A stretch of DNA of 64,000 bases from Commensalibacter oyaizuii (GTDB taxonomy: Bacteria > Pseudomonadota > Alphaproteobacteria > Acetobacterales > Acetobacteraceae). Under the pieces are notes generated by a model that was not told the DNA's origin, made no database searches, and was given only the letters and a program-made list of their open reading frames with translations. Positions 9,054 through 18,600 of the stretch are shown in pieces. Within the stretch, counting starts at the first letter, position 1; each line of letters opens with the position of its first letter. Both the position numbers and the translations under genes were made by a program. Where the stretch lies: NCBI RefSeq assembly GCF_029953265.1, contig NZ_JASBAO010000001.1, positions 2,237,501 through 2,301,500 of the forward strand, read 5' to 3'.

Positions 9054-9350
9054 TTAAGCTTTAACTTCTTCTTCTGAACGTTTTAATCGAAACCAAGATG
9101 TTAATGATAATCCTGCAGTTACAATCTTTGCAATTATGGCAGAAACAAATATAACAAATAGGGTTACTAGATTAATCAGGGCTAAAGAATATAAATTTAA
9201 CCAATCCCCGGGAAAGGGAATGCTAACAAGATGCTTGTAATGCTGTGAAACGACAGCAAGCGAATAAAAATCTACTGTTAACAAGTAGATGGTCCAAGCA
9301 ATCATGCTGCTAAAAAAAGTCCCGTAGAGGAAACGATGAAGATTAGTCAT
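9054..9350 (-). CDS. Small two-helix membrane protein, unknown function
   Basis: The start at 9350 is chosen because AGGAGG lies 8 bases upstream of this ATG. An upstream ATG at 9374 would place that site inside the gene. The product has 98 residues with two clear hydrophobic segments: about 10-35 (FFSSMIAWTIYLLTVDFYSL) and about 55-80 (LALINLVTLFVIFVSAIIA). It ends in a charged tail KRSEEEVKA. I do not recognise the family. The topology suggests an inner-membrane protein with a periplasmic or cytoplasmic loop of about 20 residues. Flanking stem-loops on both sides indicate a single-gene transcript. Confidence 0.6.
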   Translation of the reverse strand: MTNLHRFLYGTFFSSMIAWTIYLLTVDFYSLAVVSQHYKHLVSIPFPGDWLNLYSLALINLVTLFVIFVSAIIAKIVTAGLSLTSWFRLKRSEEEVKA

Positions 9351-9503
9351 TGTTTCGTCCTCCTTCTTATACAAAATTAAGAATTATTTCATTAAGTGTT
9401 TACCGTTTTTTATTACGACATTTCATCTATTTATAAAGTTAAAACAAAGCTACAATCTTCATTCAAAGTAATTTAAAATAATAAATTACATTAATGAAAA
9501 ATT

Positions 9504-9560
9504 AGAATTCCAGTAATTTGAGGATATTTTATTTTACACTTCTACGAATAGAGGAATTCT
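9504..9560 (-). terminator. Probable terminator of the purF-SDR operon
   Basis: AGAATTCC (9504-9511) pairs with GGAATTCT (9553-9560). On the minus strand the closing arm is followed by AATTTTTC. It lies 9 bases past the SDR stop. The loop is long (41 bases), so confidence is moderate. Confidence 0.4.
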
Positions 9561-9568
9561 GATTATAT

Positions 9569-10252
9569 CTACTTTTGTGATAAAATCAAGGATATAATTT
9601 GTTTGGCAACTTCTTTTGGGGATGATAGAGCGTCTTTATTTTCTGCAGGGAAGAATGTTTGTCGTAAAACTGTATTCGTAGGAGGAGGGGTAAAAAGATC
9701 AATTTTAACCGATGAAAGAGCGGTAACCTCTGCTTTCCAACACAAGACCATCGTTTTTAAAGCAGCCTGTACTATAGCAACAGGCCCCCAAAAAGCTTCA
9801 GGTTCCACAGTATTTTGTAAAAAAATTGTATGTGCGTTGGGTGTTGCACATAACAAAGGCGATAAGGTGCGAATAAGGTATCTGCAATTGGTAAGATTTG
9901 TTTTTAGGTTTTTGTCCCAAACAGAATCGACAATTTGCGTAATTGGGGTTAAAGGCATGTATTGAAAAGCTGCATGGATAAAAATATCCAGTTGATTATA
10001 TTGAGCTGCGATAGAGGGGCCAATAGGATCAATATATTGCTTGGGATCAGATGTTCCTAGATCTAAAGGTAATAACGTTGTTTCCCCTCCCATAGCACGA
10101 ATAATGTCATCTGTACGCATTAAACCACTTTGAGTACGAGCACTCAGAATACAGTGCGCCCCTGCCTGTGCTAAAGCAATAGCGCAGGCTTGTCCAATAC
10201 CACGACTGGCCCCGGTAATAAATGCTATTTTCCCATGCAGAGGGGAGGACAT
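9569..10252 (-). CDS. SDR-fold protein downstream of purF, catalytic residues lost
   Basis: A 227-residue classical SDR fold. The cofactor motif TGASRGIG (residues 13-20) is intact. The catalytic YxxxK is replaced: the segment WGPVAIVQAALK (155-166) aligns with W-x-x-Y-x-x-S-K, so Tyr becomes Val158 and Lys becomes Gln162. The NAG strand motif reads HAA (93-95), and no catalytic Ser is evident. The start lies 3 bases after the purF stop, so it is translated with purF. From memory, an SDR at this place next to purF is common in acetic acid bacteria and carries the normal Tyr-Lys pair. This copy is probably non-enzymatic, a binding or structural protein, or on the way to decay. The reading frame is open throughout. 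Confidence 0.8.
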   Translation of the reverse strand: MSSPLHGKIAFITGASRGIGQACAIALAQAGAHCILSARTQSGLMRTDDIIRAMGGETTLLPLDLGTSDPKQYIDPIGPSIAAQYNQLDIFIHAAFQYMPLTPITQIVDSVWDKNLKTNLTNCRYLIRTLSPLLCATPNAHTIFLQNTVEPEAFWGPVAIVQAALKTMVLCWKAEVTALSSVKIDLFTPPPTNTVLRQTFFPAENKDALSSPKEVAKQIISLILSQK

Positions 10253-10255
10253 AAA

Positions 10256-11725
10256 CTATTTCGTCTTAATTAATTGTTTGTCATGATCTGTTAACGGAAT
10301 TGGATAATCCCCTGTAAAGCAAGCATCACAATATTGTGGATCAAAGTTATTTCTTTTTTCTTCTCCTAATGCGCGATATAAACCATCACAAGAAATAAAA
10401 CCTAAAGAATCTGTGCCAATTAATTTACACATTTCATCGATGTTATGGGTATGAGCCAGTAACTTTTCTTGGGCGGGTGTATCGATTCCATAAAAGCAAG
10501 AATATTGTGTTGGAGGTGAGGCAATGCGTAGGTGTACTTCTGTTGCGCCTGCGGCTCTGACCATTTCTACAATTTTTTTGGAGGTTGTACCACGAACAAT
10601 TGAATCATCAATTAGAATAACGCGTTTCCCTTCTAAAACACTGCGGTTTGTTGAGTGTTTTAATTTTACCCCCAGATGGCGGATTTGATCTGTAGGTTCA
10701 ATAAAGGTACGTCCGATATAGTGACTGCGAATAATACCTAATTCAAAGGGTATCTTGCTAGCTGCAGCGTATCCTATTGCGGCTGGCACCCCAGAATCGG
10801 GAACAGGAACAACAACATCAGCATCGACGTTACATTCTTTGGCTAATTCAGCACCAATTTTTTTTCTAGCCATATAAACGGATTTGTTTTCAATGACAGA
10901 ATCAGGGCGTGCAAAATAAACATATTCAAATATGCAAAAACGGTTGGCAACATTTGAAAATGGTTTGATGGATTGAATACCATCATCATTGATAATGATA
11001 ACTTCACCAGGTTCAATATCGCGGACGAATTCGGCACCCATACTTGACAAAGCGCAGGTTTCGCTGGCTACGACCCAAGATTTCTTCTCTTTGCCTTGTG
11101 GTAGTTTACCCAATATTAAAGGACGTACACCTAACGGATCACGGGCAGCTATTAACATATCCTTAGATAAAGCAACCAGTGAATAGGCCCCTTGAACTTG
11201 TTTTAAGGCATCAATGAACCGATCGATAACGTTTGTGTAAAGTGAAATTGCAATTAAATGAATGAACACTTCACTGTCTGTGCTGGATTGAAATAAACAT
11301 CCACGACGTACCAGTGATTGTTTTAATAATTGTGCATTTGTTAAATTACCATTATGTGCAACGGCAAATCCTCCAAACTCGAAATCACCATATAAGGGTT
11401 GAACATTTCGAATTTGTGTTTCGCCTGTTGTCGCATAGCGATTATGACCAATAGCACTGCCACCTGGTAATTTTGCAATAATTTGTGGGTCGGCAAAAAC
11501 TTCGCCAACCAATCCCAATCCACGATGGGTGCAGAATTGATGTCCGTCAAAAGTCACGATACCGCTGGCTTCTTGGCCACGATGTTGTAATGCATGCAAA
11601 CCCAGTGCTGTTAGTGATGCTGCATCTTGTGTAGTCCATACACCAACAACACCACATTCTTCGTGGAGTTTATCATCTTCGATAGAAAAACAGTCTTGGT
11701 TTTGTAAAGAAGCAGGGAGGGTCAT
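10256..11725 (-). CDS. purF: Amidophosphoribosyltransferase
   Basis: Makes 5-phosphoribosylamine from PRPP and glutamine, the first committed step of purine synthesis, in the cytosol. The 489-residue protein has a 23-residue propeptide before the catalytic Cys24 in HEECGVVG. The Ntn glutaminase domain shows LHALQHRGQEASG and GHNRYATTG. The phosphoribosyltransferase domain has the PRPP loop VILIDDSIVRGTTSKK near 370. Four Cys at family positions (FCIFEYVYF, YSCFYG, YCDACFTG) fit the Fe-S cluster subtype known from Bacillus. It lies downstream of cvpA by 70 bases, with an SDR 3 bases after it. The cvpA-purF order is widely conserved. Confidence 0.97.
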   Translation of the reverse strand: MTLPASLQNQDCFSIEDDKLHEECGVVGVWTTQDAASLTALGLHALQHRGQEASGIVTFDGHQFCTHRGLGLVGEVFADPQIIAKLPGGSAIGHNRYATTGETQIRNVQPLYGDFEFGGFAVAHNGNLTNAQLLKQSLVRRGCLFQSSTDSEVFIHLIAISLYTNVIDRFIDALKQVQGAYSLVALSKDMLIAARDPLGVRPLILGKLPQGKEKKSWVVASETCALSSMGAEFVRDIEPGEVIIINDDGIQSIKPFSNVANRFCIFEYVYFARPDSVIENKSVYMARKKIGAELAKECNVDADVVVPVPDSGVPAAIGYAAASKIPFELGIIRSHYIGRTFIEPTDQIRHLGVKLKHSTNRSVLEGKRVILIDDSIVRGTTSKKIVEMVRAAGATEVHLRIASPPTQYSCFYGIDTPAQEKLLAHTHNIDEMCKLIGTDSLGFISCDGLYRALGEEKRNNFDPQYCDACFTGDYPIPLTDHDKQLIKTK

Positions 11726-11795
11726 AATAAATCCATGGTAAATAAGAGGAATATTGAGAATATTAGGTGCTAAAGTTTAAACATATATTTTAGGG

Positions 11796-12413
11796 TTAAG
11801 GTTGAGCGGATGTATTTGGGTCATTATTATCAGGATAAGAAAAGGTATCCTTTGTTGAGGATGGGGCTTGGGGGATTGTCATTCTAGGCGTTTTAAGTTG
11901 GGGGACTACAACCTCTCTTTGCATAGAGGTGGGTAGTAAGTCATTAATGTAAACAGCCCCTTTGTAAATATAGGGAACGACTTGGCTTTCTTGTAGTGTT
12001 TCTGGCCACTGATATCCTGGGACAAGAATACTGCCAACTAGATAAATAATGGCTAATCCAGCATATCCTTTCACCCCGCCACAAACAGCTCCTAATATTC
12101 TATCTAATCGCCCAAGTATAGAAAAGCGCGTTGAATTTTGTCCTACAATCACATTTGCCAGTGTATTTATAACAATGGACGCTAACAAAAAGATTGCAAT
12201 GAATGCTATAATATTAGCTACAGACTCTGAGCTGATATAGGGTGTAATTTTAGGGGTTAAATCAGGATACCAACGATTTGCAAGGCTGGCCGCAATAATC
12301 CACCCAAACAAGCCAATAAATTCTCGAGTAAATCCTCTGGTCAATCCAGACAATGCCCCAAGGATAACAACACCAAGACAAACCAGATCAATCCAGTTCA
12401 TAGTATCTAGCAC
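11796..12413 (-). CDS. cvpA: CvpA family membrane protein
   Basis: A 205-residue inner-membrane protein with four hydrophobic segments in the first ~130 residues. It opens with NWIDLVCLGVVILGALSGLTRGFTREFIGLFGWI, a typical CvpA start with the G-x-x-R-G-F turn. A Pro/Thr-rich cytoplasmic tail follows. CvpA proteins are tied to colicin V production and envelope or bile stress tolerance, and their molecular role is unclear. The frame opens with GTG at 12413 (preceded at some distance by GAGGGA). An ATG at 12401 gives MNWIDLV and may be the true start. It probably leads the cvpA-purF-SDR operon. Confidence 0.9.
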   Translation of the reverse strand: MLDTMNWIDLVCLGVVILGALSGLTRGFTREFIGLFGWIIAASLANRWYPDLTPKITPYISSESVANIIAFIAIFLLASIVINTLANVIVGQNSTRFSILGRLDRILGAVCGGVKGYAGLAIIYLVGSILVPGYQWPETLQESQVVPYIYKGAVYINDLLPTSMQREVVVPQLKTPRMTIPQAPSSTKDTFSYPDNNDPNTSAQP

Positions 12414-12751
12414 TTGATTAAGGTATCCCTCTTTATTAATAAAGTGTTAAAAAGGTACTTTTAATTAAACAATTCATTTATATCAATGGTTCTTTATAAA
12501 ATATTTTTGACCATTATGTCTATGGAATATAAGAGAATGAATATTTATCATCATATTATATATGCGTAATAGTGGTGATTTACAGAATAATCTTTTACAC
12601 TTTAATATTAAAATGAAGTAAATGCAGGTAAATGGTTGCAATATATAAATCATTGACATTTTTGGAGTCTGAATTAGAAATATCAACAGATTATTTTAAT
12701 ACTGAAATATTACTAAAGTAACCTTGAATTGAGCAATCATATTTGCTTATA
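12414..12751. other. Intergenic region between Na/Pi cotransporter and cvpA genes
   Basis: About 340 AT-rich bases with no convincing gene, stem-loop with T-run or RNA element. Its only longer open frame (minus 12483-12686) has biased, low-complexity residues and no ribosome site. It should hold the cvpA-purF promoter. Confidence 0.5.
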
Positions 12752-14515
12752 TCAAAGCGAAGGTTTTACTGTATCTTGATCGATTGTTTCATTTATGTCT
12801 TGATTAATAGTCTCGTTTTGATTTCGGTCTTCAGGCTGTAGTCGGCTGGGTAATAATAACCCTGATTGATCTAGTACTGGATAGGCCGATGATGCGACAA
12901 CATGAGTATTGGTGCGTTTTAAATCACGTGCCAATTCCAACATAAACGAACCAAATTGAATTTGTGTTTTCTTATCCTCTGTTTCTTCTCGCAGCCTGCG
13001 ATAATAAATAGAATTTGCTTGATTTTCGGTTTCTCGAAAAATGTCTTTTTCTTCGGCTAATTTTCTGGCGATGCTTTCGTCCTCGTTCATCAACAATGTC
13101 GCTGCAATACGCAGATTTTTATGAATACGGATCATCATATCTTCTAGTAAATCCATCATTTCTTTGGGCAGGACAATACGTTGCTTGACCATTTTTTGCA
13201 CAGTTGGCAAAACATTACGATCTAAGACATCCCCAGCATTGGCGATTTGGGTGCAAAAAGTTAGAATTCTCTCAATTTGATTTAGTTCTTTGCGGTTTAA
13301 AGATTCGGGATCAAGTGCTGTGACATAGCTTTGGATTGAACTGGTCAGTCTGTCGAGAGTATTATCGACTCTACGTGCTTCACTTGCGATTTGGGGGGTT
13401 TTGCTTTTTAGGGCATTATCCACGCCGCTCAGCATTTTTTCCAGCGCATCACATAAACGTAAAGATTCTCGTGTAGCATTACCGATGGCTAACATAGGGG
13501 ATTGCTTAATGGCTGATTTATCTAAATAAATAGGTTTAGATGGATCTTCAGCTTTCTCGGTTTTAGGTCTGGGTAAGATGCGTTTCAAGAGTTCTGCATA
13601 TGGTGTTAAGAAAGGCAGAAAAACAGCTGCTGTAACTATATTAAATAACGTATGAAAATTGGCTATCGATCGATTAGCATCAGGATAATAATGTACAAAC
13701 CAATTTGTAATTGGGGATAGGAAAACTAAAATAATTATAGCCCCAATTACACGATTTAATAAATTACCAATAGGTAAGCGTTTGGCAACTGCATCTTTGC
13801 CTGCCCCTTCTATTACAGGATTAAGGGCTGTACCAATATTCGATCCTAGCACCATTGCAAAAGCAGTTTCTGCCGATATCACATTGTGGGAAGCAAAAGA
13901 AGCAATTAATAAAATAACAGCAACAGATGAATGCATAATCCACGTTAAAACCATGGCAATAACGACTGCGATCAAGGGTAAGTCGGCAATACTTCCCAAC
14001 ATTAATCGTAGTGTAGGCTGATTTGTGTATGGATGTAAAATAACTAAAAATTGGTGTAATGAGATTAAAATTAATCCCAATCCAATAAAGGTTCGTCCCA
14101 AATCACGAAAGTAATTTGTACAACGCCTAAACATAATGACGCCAATAAGGACAAAAAGTGGAGCAATGCGCGATACATCGAAAGAAAGGAGTTGAACAAT
14201 CAATGTAGTACCAACATTGGCACCCAACATAACCGCCAAAGCAGAAGGCAAACCAATAACCCCATTTGCCGTAAAGCTGGTAATCATCAATCCCGTTGCA
14301 GTCGATGATTGCAAAATGGCAGTAATCCCCAGACCAGCAAAAAAAGCTTGAACTCTGTTACGTAATGTTTTGGACAAAATTTGATTCAACCTTGCCCCAA
14401 ACGCACGCTGTACGCCAGTTTGCACCATATGCACCCCCCATAATAGGAGGGCAACACTACCCGCAAGGTCTATGATAGTAACAAAGTCCAATGACTGTCC
14501 TCGTGTAATATTCAA
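12752..14515 (-). CDS. Na/Pi cotransporter family protein with PhoU-like C-terminal domain
   Basis: A 587-residue inner-membrane protein of the NptA/YjbB type. The two inverted Na-Pi repeats carry LQSSTATGLMITSF with GANVGTT (about 65-105), and MHSSVAVILLIASF with GSNIGTA (about 190-230). These QSS and G-N-x-G-T motifs form the sodium and phosphate sites. About nine membrane segments end near residue 310. From about 340 to 560 lies a helical PhoU-like region. The family moves phosphate with sodium, and the YjbB branch can export it. The tail is rich in Asn, Gln and Asp. No pst or pho genes are nearby. Confidence 0.9.
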   Translation of the reverse strand: MNITRGQSLDFVTIIDLAGSVALLLWGVHMVQTGVQRAFGARLNQILSKTLRNRVQAFFAGLGITAILQSSTATGLMITSFTANGVIGLPSALAVMLGANVGTTLIVQLLSFDVSRIAPLFVLIGVIMFRRCTNYFRDLGRTFIGLGLILISLHQFLVILHPYTNQPTLRLMLGSIADLPLIAVVIAMVLTWIMHSSVAVILLIASFASHNVISAETAFAMVLGSNIGTALNPVIEGAGKDAVAKRLPIGNLLNRVIGAIIILVFLSPITNWFVHYYPDANRSIANFHTLFNIVTAAVFLPFLTPYAELLKRILPRPKTEKAEDPSKPIYLDKSAIKQSPMLAIGNATRESLRLCDALEKMLSGVDNALKSKTPQIASEARRVDNTLDRLTSSIQSYVTALDPESLNRKELNQIERILTFCTQIANAGDVLDRNVLPTVQKMVKQRIVLPKEMMDLLEDMMIRIHKNLRIAATLLMNEDESIARKLAEEKDIFRETENQANSIYYRRLREETEDKKTQIQFGSFMLELARDLKRTNTHVVASSAYPVLDQSGLLLPSRLQPEDRNQNETINQDINETIDQDTVKPSL

Positions 14516-14894
14516 ATTTTATAAAGATATTAAAATGTTTCAATATGAAAACTGCTTAGGGGGTATGATTATACATATATCTAGTTTTATCATACAATTC
14601 TTTTATTAAGGTAATATTTTGATTTTTTTAAGTGTAAATAATGGTAGATAATATGATGGTTGAAAGCTAAATATAAATTCACCTTATAGATAAATAAATA
14701 TTTACAAATATTAAACCTTTTGTTAAGGTTTGTTTATCTTCCTTAAGTAATTTTTTCAAAAAATTATTCAGATTGATCTATTAAAATTTGAAGTGTCTTG
14801 TTTTATTAATATAAGTTTTTACTAAGAGATTAAGAATAGGCAGTGTGGTTGGCCTTTTACATTGTAGTGTAAAAGGCCAACTTTTTATACAAGG
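14516..14894. other. Intergenic region with two stem-loops
   Basis: About 380 very AT-rich bases without a gene. It has a small hairpin AAACCTT-TTGTT-AAGGTTT at 14713-14731 and the strong hairpin at 14849-14880 (listed separately). The side nearest 14515 should carry the promoter of the Na/Pi gene. Confidence 0.5.
14849..14886 (+). terminator. Strong hairpin with T-run on the plus strand
   Basis: A perfect 13-bp stem, TTGGCCTTTTACA (14849-14861) with TGTAAAAGGCCAA (14868-14880), has a 6-base loop and is followed by CTTTTTA. The T-run is on the plus strand although the nearest gene (stop 14895) is on the minus strand and reads into the hairpin. It may still end that minus-strand message through the stem, or block antisense transcription into the gene. 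Confidence 0.6.
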
Positions 14895-15296
14895 TTATCG
14901 GTTCAATTCTTGAAGTTTATGTCGAATTGTTTGGCTAACAACGATATTTTTACTTTTTTTCAGGTTAAACATTTCCCAAGCTTTGGCTTCGCTACGATTA
15001 GCTTCAAAGTACGCAATCCGCGTTGTTTCTCCCAAGGGATGGCTACAATAAAATTGATTATTTTTATGGCTTTTCAGTGTATATTCTGACGCAGTAATAG
15101 AGTTTAGATCTATCACATCCAAAATATCTGATTTATTATGAATTAGCGCTGTTTTCATATCGAGAGTAGAGAGGTAGACTTTTGACCGATCTTTTGACAG
15201 TTTGCGCAAATAAAGCTTCTTATCAATAAGGTCTAAAATCGAATTTTCTCTCTTTTTTGTAATATAGTAATGTTTAATGATCATTTTTTTTCTCAA
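14895..15296 (-). CDS. Hypothetical protein, unknown function
   Basis: A 133-residue basic, soluble protein with no signal peptide or membrane segment. It is rich in Lys, Ser, Ile and Leu, with paired motifs such as KLYLRKLSKDRSKVYLSTLD and a C-terminal SQTIRHKLQELNR. I do not recognise a family. The start could be the first Met at 15296 or the Met five residues on. Base composition matches the neighbours. It is flanked by stem-loops at 14849-14880 and 15628-15665 and sits in a gene-poor stretch upstream of metH's 3' end, so it looks like an accessory single gene. Confidence 0.5.
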   Translation of the reverse strand: MRKKMIIKHYYITKKRENSILDLIDKKLYLRKLSKDRSKVYLSTLDMKTALIHNKSDILDVIDLNSITASEYTLKSHKNNQFYCSHPLGETTRIAYFEANRSEAKAWEMFNLKKSKNIVVSQTIRHKLQELNR

Positions 15297-15672
15297 ATAA
15301 GTTATTTGTTTGAGTTATTATATGGTATTTCATTTTTGTTAATCAATAAGAGAGACAATAAATTGACAATTAGTCGATATATTTTTCATCTATTATCTAC
15401 TAATCTTACAATAAATATAGTTTAGAAACTATAATTTTAAATAGTGTTTAAAATAATTTTTATTTGAATACTTACTAAGAACAATTACATATTTTATAGA
15501 TTGAGTATTTTACATAATATTTTTAACTGATGTCAGTTTATTTATTATAGGTATAAAATATGTCAACCGTTGGATTACATTTTACCAAGGTCAAGGGGAA
15601 GTGTCTGAAAACAACCGTTTTATTAAATTTTTTCCATTACTTACGGATAAGTAATGGAAAAAAAATTACATA
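15297..15672. other. Intergenic region downstream of metH
   Basis: About 375 AT-rich bases, no gene seen. It contains the stem-loop at 15628-15665 next to the metH stop. Confidence 0.5.
15628..15665. terminator. Stem-loop past the metH stop
   Basis: CCATTACTTA (15634-15643) pairs with TAAGTAATGG (15648-15657) across a CGGA loop. The stem is extended by six T before and eight or more A after, which also pair. Because the T-run comes before and the A-run after the stem on both strands, it is not a textbook intrinsic terminator. Its place 8 bases past the metH stop still suggests a 3'-end role. Confidence 0.5.
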
Positions 15673-18600
15673 TTAAATAATGAAATATTTTGCTTTTGGG
15701 TGGAAAATTACTAACGCAGATGTTGACTGCTCGGGGTGCAGTTGCCATTCATCAGATAGGGTTATTCCCAATTGATCGGCTTTTAATAATTCAAGAATAT
15801 ATTTTTGATCTTCTAAATTAGGGCAGGCAGGATATCCAAAAGAATATCGAGAACCACGATAACCTTGCATTAATAATTTGTTCATATCGGGGTCGTCCTC
15901 ACTAATGTAACCTAGTTCAGAGCGCATGCGTTGATGGGTATATTCGGCCATTGCTTCTGTCATTTCAACGGACAATCCATGTAAATATAGATAATCCTGG
16001 TAACGGTTTTCTTCAAACCAAACTCTAGCTGTATCAGATGCTTGTTGTCCAACGGTTACAACTTGCAGTCCAATAACATCACGAACAGGATCTTGAATAT
16101 CGCGAACAAAATCTGTAATACAAAATCTGTTGGCACCATGTTGTCTGGGCAAGGTAAAACGGCATAATTCTGTTTGACCATCTTCATCAAATAGAATTAA
16201 GTCTTCGCCTTCTGCTGCGGCTTTCCAATATCCATATAATGCTTGGGGTTGCAGAATATTCTCTTTTTCACATTCGTCCATTAATTTGTGTAAGATAGGA
16301 CGTAAAGACGTTTTGGCATTTTCTAAAAACTCTTCTAGAGTCTTGCCTTGCTTTTTCATTCCCCATTGTAATTGGTATAAAGAACGTTCGTTAAGAAAAG
16401 GCAATATTGCTTTCATTTTTGCCTCAAGTTTGCGGACACCCCAAAAAGGTGGTGTGGGAACATCCTCTTTTGGGGCCATATCTTGACGACGTTTAGTTGC
16501 TTCTTCGGCAGAGATGGGTATTGCTGTGATGGTCTCTTTCTTGTTATTTCGTTTAGGACGTTTATTTTGTACCTTTTGTGCAGCTACGTAATCATCTAGC
16601 TGACCACTAGCGATTTTCTCCATTAATGTTAAACCATCAAAAGCATCGCGTGCATAGGCAACTAAACCATTGTTTTTTTTGTATACTTCTGCGCAATCTT
16701 CATCTACATAGGCACGGGTTAAGGCTGCGCCACCTAATAAAACAGGAATATTTAATCCTTGTTCTGCCATTTCAAGCAAATTATCCTTCATAATTACGGT
16801 TGATTTAACCAGTAATCCAGACATGCCAATAGCATCGGCACGATGTTCTTTGGCTGCATTAATCATATCAGCGACAGGAACTTTTATTCCTAAGTTAACA
16901 ACGCGAAATCCATTATTGCTTAGGATGATATCAACAAGATTTTTGCCTATATCGTGAACATCACCTTTGACCGTGGCTAAGACCATAGTGCCTTTGGTAT
17001 CTTCGTTCGTTTTTTCCATGAAAGGCTCTAAAAAAGAGACTGCTGCTTTCATGGTTTCTGCTGATTGTAACACGAAAGGTAGCTGCATTTTGCCCGAACC
17101 AAAGAGTTCACCAACGGTTTTCATTCCGTTCAACAAAAGGTTATTGATGATTTCCAATGGTGGATAGGTTTCCATAGCTCTTTTTAAATCGTCTTCTAAC
17201 CCTTTACGATTACCATCTACGATACGGTCATGTAATTGTTCCTCGATCGTAGAGGCAATAGGGCGGGTAGCTGCTTGTGAGGCTTTACGATCGGCAAAAA
17301 TTTCGAGAACTTTTTTAAGTGGATCATAGTCACCCTCCCTGCGATCAAAGATGAGATCTTCCATGACCTTGATTTCTGCTTCGTCAATTAAATGTAAAGG
17401 GCGGATCTTAGATACATGAACAATGGCAGCCGTCATGCCCATTTTTTGAGCGTGATGTAGGAAAACAGAGTTTAAAACCGCACGAGCAGCAGGATTTAAT
17501 CCAAAAGAGATATTCGATAATCCCAAAACTATCTGAATGTCGGGAAAAGCATCGCGGATCGCTTTAATGCCTTCCAATGTCCATAATCCTAATTTGCGAT
17601 CATCTTCTACCCCTGTGGCGATGGTAAAGGTTAGTGGATCAATCATTAAATCAGACTGTGGTAATCCATATCGATTGCAGGCAAAATCAACCAGCCGTTG
17701 GGTAATGCGTAATTTGTCTTCGGGCGTTTTTGCCATTCCCACTTCATCAATGGTTAATGCAATGACCGATGCACCAAATTTACGAGCCAAAACCATACGC
17801 TCGGCTGCTATTTCCTCGCCATCTTCGAAATTGATGGAGTTGATAATCGGTTTACCCCCATGAAGTTTCAAACAACTTTCAATGACATCGGTACCTGTTG
17901 AATCAATAACTAAGGGAGCATTGATTGACGAAGTAAATCTGGGAATAATTTCGCGCATTTCAGCATCTTCATCGCGTCCAACAAAGGCCATACAGACATC
18001 AAGGGCGTTCGATCCTTCTTTTAGTTGTTCACGACCAACTGTAACGCATCCATCCCAATCTTGTTCGGCTTGAAGATCTCGCCATTTTTTTGAACCATTG
18101 GCATTGCAACGCTCGCCAATTGAAAATAAACTATTTTCTTGACGTAAAGGGGTTGAGGTAAACAGACTGGCAACGGATGGCACCCAGTGGTGGGTTCGTT
18201 CGATAATTTTTGGGCGGTCAGAGGTGGTCCCTTCGTTTTGGGCACGTTCACATAATATTTTATGCATTGCGGCAATATGATTGGGATTAGTGCCGCAACA
18301 TCCTCCGATCATATTAATTTTTTGTTCCTCTATATAACGTGACATCCAATGTCCCATCTCTTCTGGAGATAGTGGGTAATGTGTTTTCCCATCAACAAGT
18401 TCAGGCAGGCCTGCATTGGGCTGCATAGAAATTAGTTTGGGCCAGTATTGAGATAACCATTTGATGGCTTCAGCCATTTCACGTGGCCCTGTTCCGCAAT
18501 TCATGCCCATCATTTGAACATCAAGAGCATCAATAACGGTGGCAGCCGCGGCAATGTCACTGCCGACTAATAAAGTGCCTGTTGTTTCAATAGTAACTTG

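Noticed and set aside
12483-12686. 67-codon open frame in the gap before the Na/Pi cotransporter gene
   Set aside because: Residue use is what AT-rich non-coding DNA gives, with no ribosome site and no recognisable motif.
18021-18275. 84-codon minus-strand frame inside metH in another phase
   Set aside because: It lies wholly within a strongly conserved gene and has no sign of coding.
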